64,000 bases of DNA from Cellulosimicrobium sp. ES-005 (GTDB taxonomy: Bacteria; Actinomycetota; Actinomycetes; Actinomycetales; Cellulomonadaceae): the NCBI RefSeq assembly GCF_040448685.1, contig NZ_CP159290.1, positions 4,030,001 to 4,094,000 on the forward strand, written 5' to 3'. This document shows, piece by piece, positions 60,249 to 64,000 of the stretch. The translations under genes were made by a program, and so were the position numbers. How positions within the stretch are numbered: the stretch's first letter is position 1; every line of letters starts with the position of its first letter. The notes beneath the pieces are model-generated. The model saw only the letters and a program-made list of their open reading frames with translations, was not told the DNA's origin and searched no databases.

Positions 60249-61967
60249 ATGACGAACACCCCGGGCACGGAGCCCACCCCCACCACGCCGGCCCCCGACG
60301 CGCCCGCGTCGACGCCGGCCGCCACGCCCGCCGCCACGACGCCCGCCGCCGCCGAGCGTGCCGCGTCGGTCGCTGCCGAGACGCCCACCGCGGCGCCGAC
60401 GCAGCCGCTCGCCCCGGTCGCCACGACGCAGCCGCTCCCGCCGACCGCGGCGCACCCGACCGCGCACCCGACGCAGCCGCTCGAGGCGCCGCAGCACGTG
60501 CAGCACCTCACCACGCCGCAGCCGGCCCCGACGGCGCACACCGCAGGGACGGCGATGCCCAACCCGTACGCGCGTCCCACGCAGCCCGGGCCGCACGCGC
60601 CGTCCGGCAGCTTCGGGCCGCCGCCCGCGCCGCCGGTCCCGACCGCGCAGGGCGCGGCGGACGCCCCGAGGCGCCGGCGCACCTGGGTGCCGGTCGTGAG
60701 CGCCGCCGCCGCGGCCGCGGTCCTCGCGAGCGTCGGCACCGCCGGCCTCACGGGCGCGTTCGGCGCCGACCAGGACTCCGCGTCGCTCGCCGACGTCGGC
60801 CAGCGCCAGGAGAGCACGGCCGCGCCCGTCTCCGACTCGTCCTCGCAGAACCCGAACTGGGAGTCCGTGACGAAGGCCGTCGCGCCGTCGGTCGTCGCGA
60901 TCCAGGTGCAGACCTCGCAGGGCGGCGCCGAGGGGTCGGGCGTCATCATCGACGACAAGGGCCACGTGCTCACGAACAACCACGTCGTGTCCGGGGCGGA
61001 GAACGACACCGTCCAGGTGACGCTCAGCGACGGCCGGCTCTTCGAGGCGAAGATCGTCGGGCTCGACCCGGCGACGGACCTCGCCGTCGTGCAGCTCGTC
61101 GACGCGCCCGACGACCTGCAGCCCGCGACGCTCGGCGACTCCGACGACGTGAGCGTCGGCGAGTCGGTCCTCGCGGTGGGCAACCCGCTCGGCCTCGCGA
61201 ACACCGCGACGACGGGCATCGTGTCGGCCGTCGACCGGCCGGTCTCCGCGTCGGGCGAGGACGGCGGCACGTCCGTCGTGACGAACGCCATCCAGATCGA
61301 CGCCGCGATCAACCCCGGCAACTCCGGCGGCCCGCTGTTCGACGCGCAGGGTCGCGTCATCGGCATCACGTCGTCGATCGCCACGCTGTCGGGCGGCGGG
61401 ACCCAGTCCGGCTCGATCGGCCTCGGGTTCGCCATCCCGGTGAACCTCGCGAAGTCGATCAGCGAGCAGCTCATCGAGAACGGCACCGCCGAGCACGCGT
61501 TCCTCGGCGTGACGCTCGCGGACGCGACCGCGACCGCGGACGGCGTCACGCGTCGCGGCGCCGAGGTCCAGGAGGTCACCGACGGGTCGCCCGCGGCCGA
61601 CGCCGGCATCCGGTCCGGCGACGTGATCGTCGCGATCGACGACCACGCCGTCGGCGGCGCCGAGTCGCTCACCGCGTTCGTGCGCGAGCGCGCCGCGGGC
61701 GCGAAGTCCACGCTGACGGTGGTGCGCGACGGCAAGACGCTCGATCTCGACGTCACGCTCGCGACGCGTCCCGCGGACGACGAGACCACCGGCCAGGGGT
61801 CGCAGGGCGGCCAGGGGCAGCTTCCCGGCCAGGACGGTCAGGGGCAGCTCCCCGGCCAGGGCGACCAGGGTGGCGAGCAGGGCGGCGACCAGGGTCAGCA
61901 GACCGACCCGACGGACCCGGGCAACGTGCCCAACCCGTTCGACTGGTTCTTCGGCGGCCAGGGCTGA
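60249..61967 (+). CDS. HtrA/DegP-type membrane-anchored serine protease with PDZ domain
   Basis: 572 residues. A 135-residue cytoplasmic Pro/Thr/Ala-rich segment, one TM helix (about 143-165), then an extracytoplasmic trypsin-like domain with His245 (TNNHVV), Asp277 (ATDLAVV) and Ser359 (NPGNSGGP), a PDZ domain (about 410-510), and a Gln/Gly-rich tail with LPGQ repeats ending in FDWFFGGQG. ATG 60249 has GGAGG upstream. Role: envelope protein quality control. The direct repeats upstream suggest envelope-stress regulation. Confidence 0.93.
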   Translation: MTNTPGTEPTPTTPAPDAPASTPAATPAATTPAAAERAASVAAETPTAAPTQPLAPVATTQPLPPTAAHPTAHPTQPLEAPQHVQHLTTPQPAPTAHTAGTAMPNPYARPTQPGPHAPSGSFGPPPAPPVPTAQGAADAPRRRRTWVPVVSAAAAAAVLASVGTAGLTGAFGADQDSASLADVGQRQESTAAPVSDSSSQNPNWESVTKAVAPSVVAIQVQTSQGGAEGSGVIIDDKGHVLTNNHVVSGAENDTVQVTLSDGRLFEAKIVGLDPATDLAVVQLVDAPDDLQPATLGDSDDVSVGESVLAVGNPLGLANTATTGIVSAVDRPVSASGEDGGTSVVTNAIQIDAAINPGNSGGPLFDAQGRVIGITSSIATLSGGGTQSGSIGLGFAIPVNLAKSISEQLIENGTAEHAFLGVTLADATATADGVTRRGAEVQEVTDGSPAADAGIRSGDVIVAIDDHAVGGAESLTAFVRERAAGAKSTLTVVRDGKTLDLDVTLATRPADDETTGQGSQGGQGQLPGQDGQGQLPGQGDQGGEQGGDQGQQTDPTDPGNVPNPFDWFFGGQG

Positions 61968-61974
61968 CCCTGAC

Positions 61975-61996
61975 GGGCACCCCGCGAGGGGCGCCC
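61975..61996 (+). terminator. Terminator of HtrA gene, first hairpin
   Basis: GGGCACCCC / GGGGCGCCC with one mismatch, 7 nt after the stop. Confidence 0.55.
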
Positions 61997-62128
61997 ACGA
62001 TCTGCGGGGGCGGGTCGTCGTGCCGGCACGCGCGACCCGTACCCCGCGCCACGTCCCGTCGCGACCTCTGACCGCGACGGGCGGGTGACCGGACCACGGA
62101 CGTCCCCCCGCGGACCGGGTACCGCACC

Positions 62129-62162
62129 GAGCGGCCGGCACGGATCCCCGTGCCGGCCGCTC
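62129..62162. terminator. Strong bidirectional terminator hairpin
   Basis: Perfect 15-bp stem GAGCGGCCGGCACGG / CCGTGCCGGCCGCTC with loop ATCC, between convergent htrA and GNAT genes. Confidence 0.85.
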
Positions 62163-62180
62163 GTCGTCGGTCCGGACTGC

Positions 62181-62714
62181 TCAGTCGGTGGCGGCGCTCG
62201 GCGCCCACGGTGCGTCGCCGCCCGCCGCGGTCGGCGCCGCCGGTGCCTCCACGCGCTTGGTGAAGAAGCCGGCGGTCTCGGCGTAGCCGCCGGAGACGTA
62301 GAACTCCTTGGAGAGCCCGGTCGCGAGCCCGACGCGGCGTGCCCCGACCTCGGCGGCCCACTCCTCGGCGCTCTCGAGCAGGTGGCGGCCGATGCCCTGG
62401 CGGCGGTGCTGCGGGAGGACCGCGACCTCCTCGACCCGGCAGACGACGCCGCTGGACGCGAAGGTCAGGTGCCGGTTCGCGAGCAGGTACCCCACGACGC
62501 CCTGGTCGGGCAGCTCCGCGACCGCGAAGTACGTGTCGAGCGCGGCGAGCAGCGGGCCGAAGGACCGCTCGAACGCCTCCCGCTCGGGGTCGTGGCGAGG
62601 CAGCTCCAGGACGAGCGGCCACACGGCGTCGCGGTCGGCGACGACGGCCCGGCGGACGAGCACGCCGGACGGGGCGGTGGGACGAGGACGGGAAAACTGG
62701 GAGGAGTCGGACAC
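62181..62714 (-). CDS. GNAT-family N-acetyltransferase
   Basis: 177 residues from GTG 62714, chosen because TAGGTT lies 7 nt upstream; a longer frame would cross the octamer repeats. The acetyl-CoA binding motif is VLPQHRRQGIGRHLLESAEE, preceded by the conserved strand VCRVEEVAV; the C-terminal part has YVSGGYAETAGFFTK. Substrate unknown. Transcribed toward htrA. Confidence 0.85.
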   Translation of the reverse strand: MSDSSQFSRPRPTAPSGVLVRRAVVADRDAVWPLVLELPRHDPEREAFERSFGPLLAALDTYFAVAELPDQGVVGYLLANRHLTFASSGVVCRVEEVAVLPQHRRQGIGRHLLESAEEWAAEVGARRVGLATGLSKEFYVSGGYAETAGFFTKRVEAPAAPTAAGGDAPWAPSAATD

Positions 62715-62721
62715 CTCCCGA

Positions 62722-62727
62722 AACCTA
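62722..62727 (-). promoter_or_regulatory. -10 element TAGGTT, leaderless start of GNAT gene
   Basis: On the minus strand it ends 7 nt before GTG 62714. Confidence 0.55.
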
Positions 62728-62793
62728 GCAGCGCCGCGGGCGCCGGGCCCGGTCGTCCGGGTGGCGGTCGAAAGTCGGCGGGGGTGACGTTCC

Positions 62794-62830
62794 GCACGCA
62801 GGCACGCAGGCACGCAGGCACGCAGGCACG
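62794..62830. repeat. Tandem octamer repeat GCACGCAG, about 4.6 copies
   Basis: Perfect 8-bp tandem array in the 151-bp gap between menF and the GNAT gene. Its length is not a multiple of 3 and it is best read as non-coding. Confidence 0.9.
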
Positions 62831-62865
62831 ACCGCCCGGACGAGGCGGACGGCGCGCCGCGGACG

Positions 62866-64000
62866 TCAGGCCCCGCCGAGCGCGTAGCGCATCGGCTCGA
62901 GCTTCGCCTCGGACTCGGCGACCTCGGCCGCCGGGTCGGAGGCCGCGACGATCCCGCAGCCGGCGAACAGCCGCACCGACCGGGGGTCCGTCGCCGAGAG
63001 CTCGGCCGAGCGCAGCGCGATGCCCCACTCGCCGTCGCCGTCCGCGCCGAGCCACCCGACGGGCCCGGCGTACCGGCCGCGGTCCATGCCCTCGATCTCG
63101 CGGATGAGGTCGCGCGCGACGCTCGTCGGCGTGCCGCACACGGCCGCGGACGGGTGCAGCGCCGCGGCGAGCGCGAGACTCGTCGGCCCGGGACCGGTGC
63201 CGGCCGACAGCGAGCCCGGCGCGCTCGTCCCGCGCGCGAGGACCGCGGTCACGTCCGACGCGAGGTGCATGACGTTCGGCAGGTGCAGCACGAACGGCGC
63301 GTCGGGGACGTTCATCGACGAGCAGAACGGGGCGAGGGCCTGCGCGACCGACCGCACGGCGTACTCGTGCTCCTCCAGGTCCTTCGACGACCGGGCGAGC
63401 TGGGCCGCCCGCAGGAGCGCCTCGTCGTCGGACAGCCCGCCGCGGCGGATCGTCCCCGCGAGCACGCGCGAGGTGACGAGACCCTTCTCGCTGCGGACCA
63501 GGAGCTCGGGCGTCGCGCCCACGAGGCCGTCGACGGAGAACGTCCAGCACGCCTCGTACGACGTCGCGAGCCGTGCGAGCAGCCAGCGCGGGTCGACGGG
63601 CTCGGCCGTGTGCGCGACGACGTCCCGCGCCAGCACGACCTTCTCGAGCGCGCCCGACCGGATGCGCTCGACGCCCTCCGCGACGACGGCGGCCCAGTCG
63701 TCGGCCCGCAGCGCGCCGTCGTGCCACGCCACGGCGCCGGGCGCGGTGACGGGAGCGCGCGGCGTGCGGCGCAGCGCGTCCGTCGGGGAGGACGACAGGG
63801 AGCCCGCGGTGTCGACGGTCGTGAGCCACGCGTGGCCGTCGCGCCGGCCGACGACGACGCGCGGCACGACGAGCACGCCGCCCGCGCGGACCGGGTCGTG
63901 GGCGTCGTCGCCGGGGGCGGAGTCGTCGAACGCGAACGACCCGAACGCGACCGGACCCGTCCCGGGCAGCCCCACCTCGTCGCGCACGACGGCGCGCGCG
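62866..64000 (-). CDS. menF: Isochorismate synthase MenF (5' partial)
   Basis: Chorismate-binding enzyme converting chorismate to isochorismate, the first committed step of menaquinone synthesis. About 377 residues are visible; the N-terminus lies beyond the window end, since the frame stays open. Motifs: EKVVLARDVV (with catalytic Lys), ATPELLVRSEKG, RVLAGTIRRGG, HPSAAVCGTP and GPVGWLGADGDGEWGIALRS. Salicylate synthases share these motifs, but the men neighbours favour MenF. Confidence 0.92.
   Translation of the reverse strand, partial: ARAVVRDEVGLPGTGPVAFGSFAFDDSAPGDDAHDPVRAGGVLVVPRVVVGRRDGHAWLTTVDTAGSLSSSPTDALRRTPRAPVTAPGAVAWHDGALRADDWAAVVAEGVERIRSGALEKVVLARDVVAHTAEPVDPRWLLARLATSYEACWTFSVDGLVGATPELLVRSEKGLVTSRVLAGTIRRGGLSDDEALLRAAQLARSSKDLEEHEYAVRSVAQALAPFCSSMNVPDAPFVLHLPNVMHLASDVTAVLARGTSAPGSLSAGTGPGPTSLALAAALHPSAAVCGTPTSVARDLIREIEGMDRGRYAGPVGWLGADGDGEWGIALRSAELSATDPRSVRLFAGCGIVAASDPAAEVAESEAKLEPMRYALGGA

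Noticed and set aside
1-64000. tRNA, rRNA, insertion sequence, prophage or attachment site
   Set aside because: I looked for TTCGA-type T-loops, transposase or integrase motifs and terminal inverted repeats with target duplications and found none that hold up.

Overview
The window is high-GC actinobacterial chromosome, most likely from the order Micrococcales near Promicromonosporaceae/Cellulomonadaceae (Cellulosimicrobium- or Isoptericola-like). The assignment rests on base composition, frequent GTG starts, a 32-residue bS22 protein, MenA-F menaquinone genes, a ResB/CcsB cytochrome c system and large secreted multidomain glycosidases. Genus is inference; no rRNA or tRNA gene is visible.

Bases 1-31,240 form a plant arabinan/arabinoside utilisation island. 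A YtfQRT/YjfF-type ABC importer (1-4711) is followed by seven large exported proteins: a GH51 arabinofuranosidase, two GH127-type beta-L-arabinofuranosidases, three single GH43 or GH43-CBM enzymes and bimodular GH43-GH43, plus a non-catalytic CBM32/Ig protein (eight exported ORFs in all). Secreted enzymes would cut alpha- and beta-linked L-arabinofuranosyl side chains, and the importer would take up the released furanose. Two promoters carry paired LacI-type operators with the half-site TGTGA/TCACA around a central CG; a second palindrome class contains GATATCGGT. No LacI regulator gene lies in the window. Seven of the eight exported proteins end in the same roughly 96-residue C-terminal domain (RCLAGK...YQSFA...DCG) that I cannot assign to a known family. 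This is the main candidate for something undescribed.

Bases 31,240-48,000 hold an LAxTG-anchored surface protein, an MFS exporter with a divergent ArsR regulator, a KtrAB potassium channel, an AcuC-like deacetylase, bS22, a HAD phosphatase, a glutaredoxin-like protein, the redox sensor Rex, a YceI/MarR pair, a histidine phosphatase, and the cytochrome c maturation set (TlpA-like lipoprotein, CcdA, ResB, CcsB).

Bases 48,000-64,000 are built around menaquinone synthesis (menA, menE, menB, menC, menD, menF), interleaved with a DUF3048 lipoprotein, an EamA transporter with a divergent MocR-type regulator, an SMR exporter/TetR cassette, a DUF1345 membrane protein, an HtrA-type protease and a GNAT acetyltransferase. 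Rex, cytochrome c assembly and menaquinone genes together suggest a respiratory neighbourhood.

Two genome-style features stand out. Many genes from 33 kb onward have a TANNNT -10 hexamer ending 5-8 nt before the start codon, implying leaderless mRNAs, while the secreted-enzyme genes have Shine-Dalgarno sites. A family of intergenic palindromic repeats built from a ~20-bp unit (CCGAGGTAGAGCCCTGGTCG) sits at the 3' ends of several island genes.
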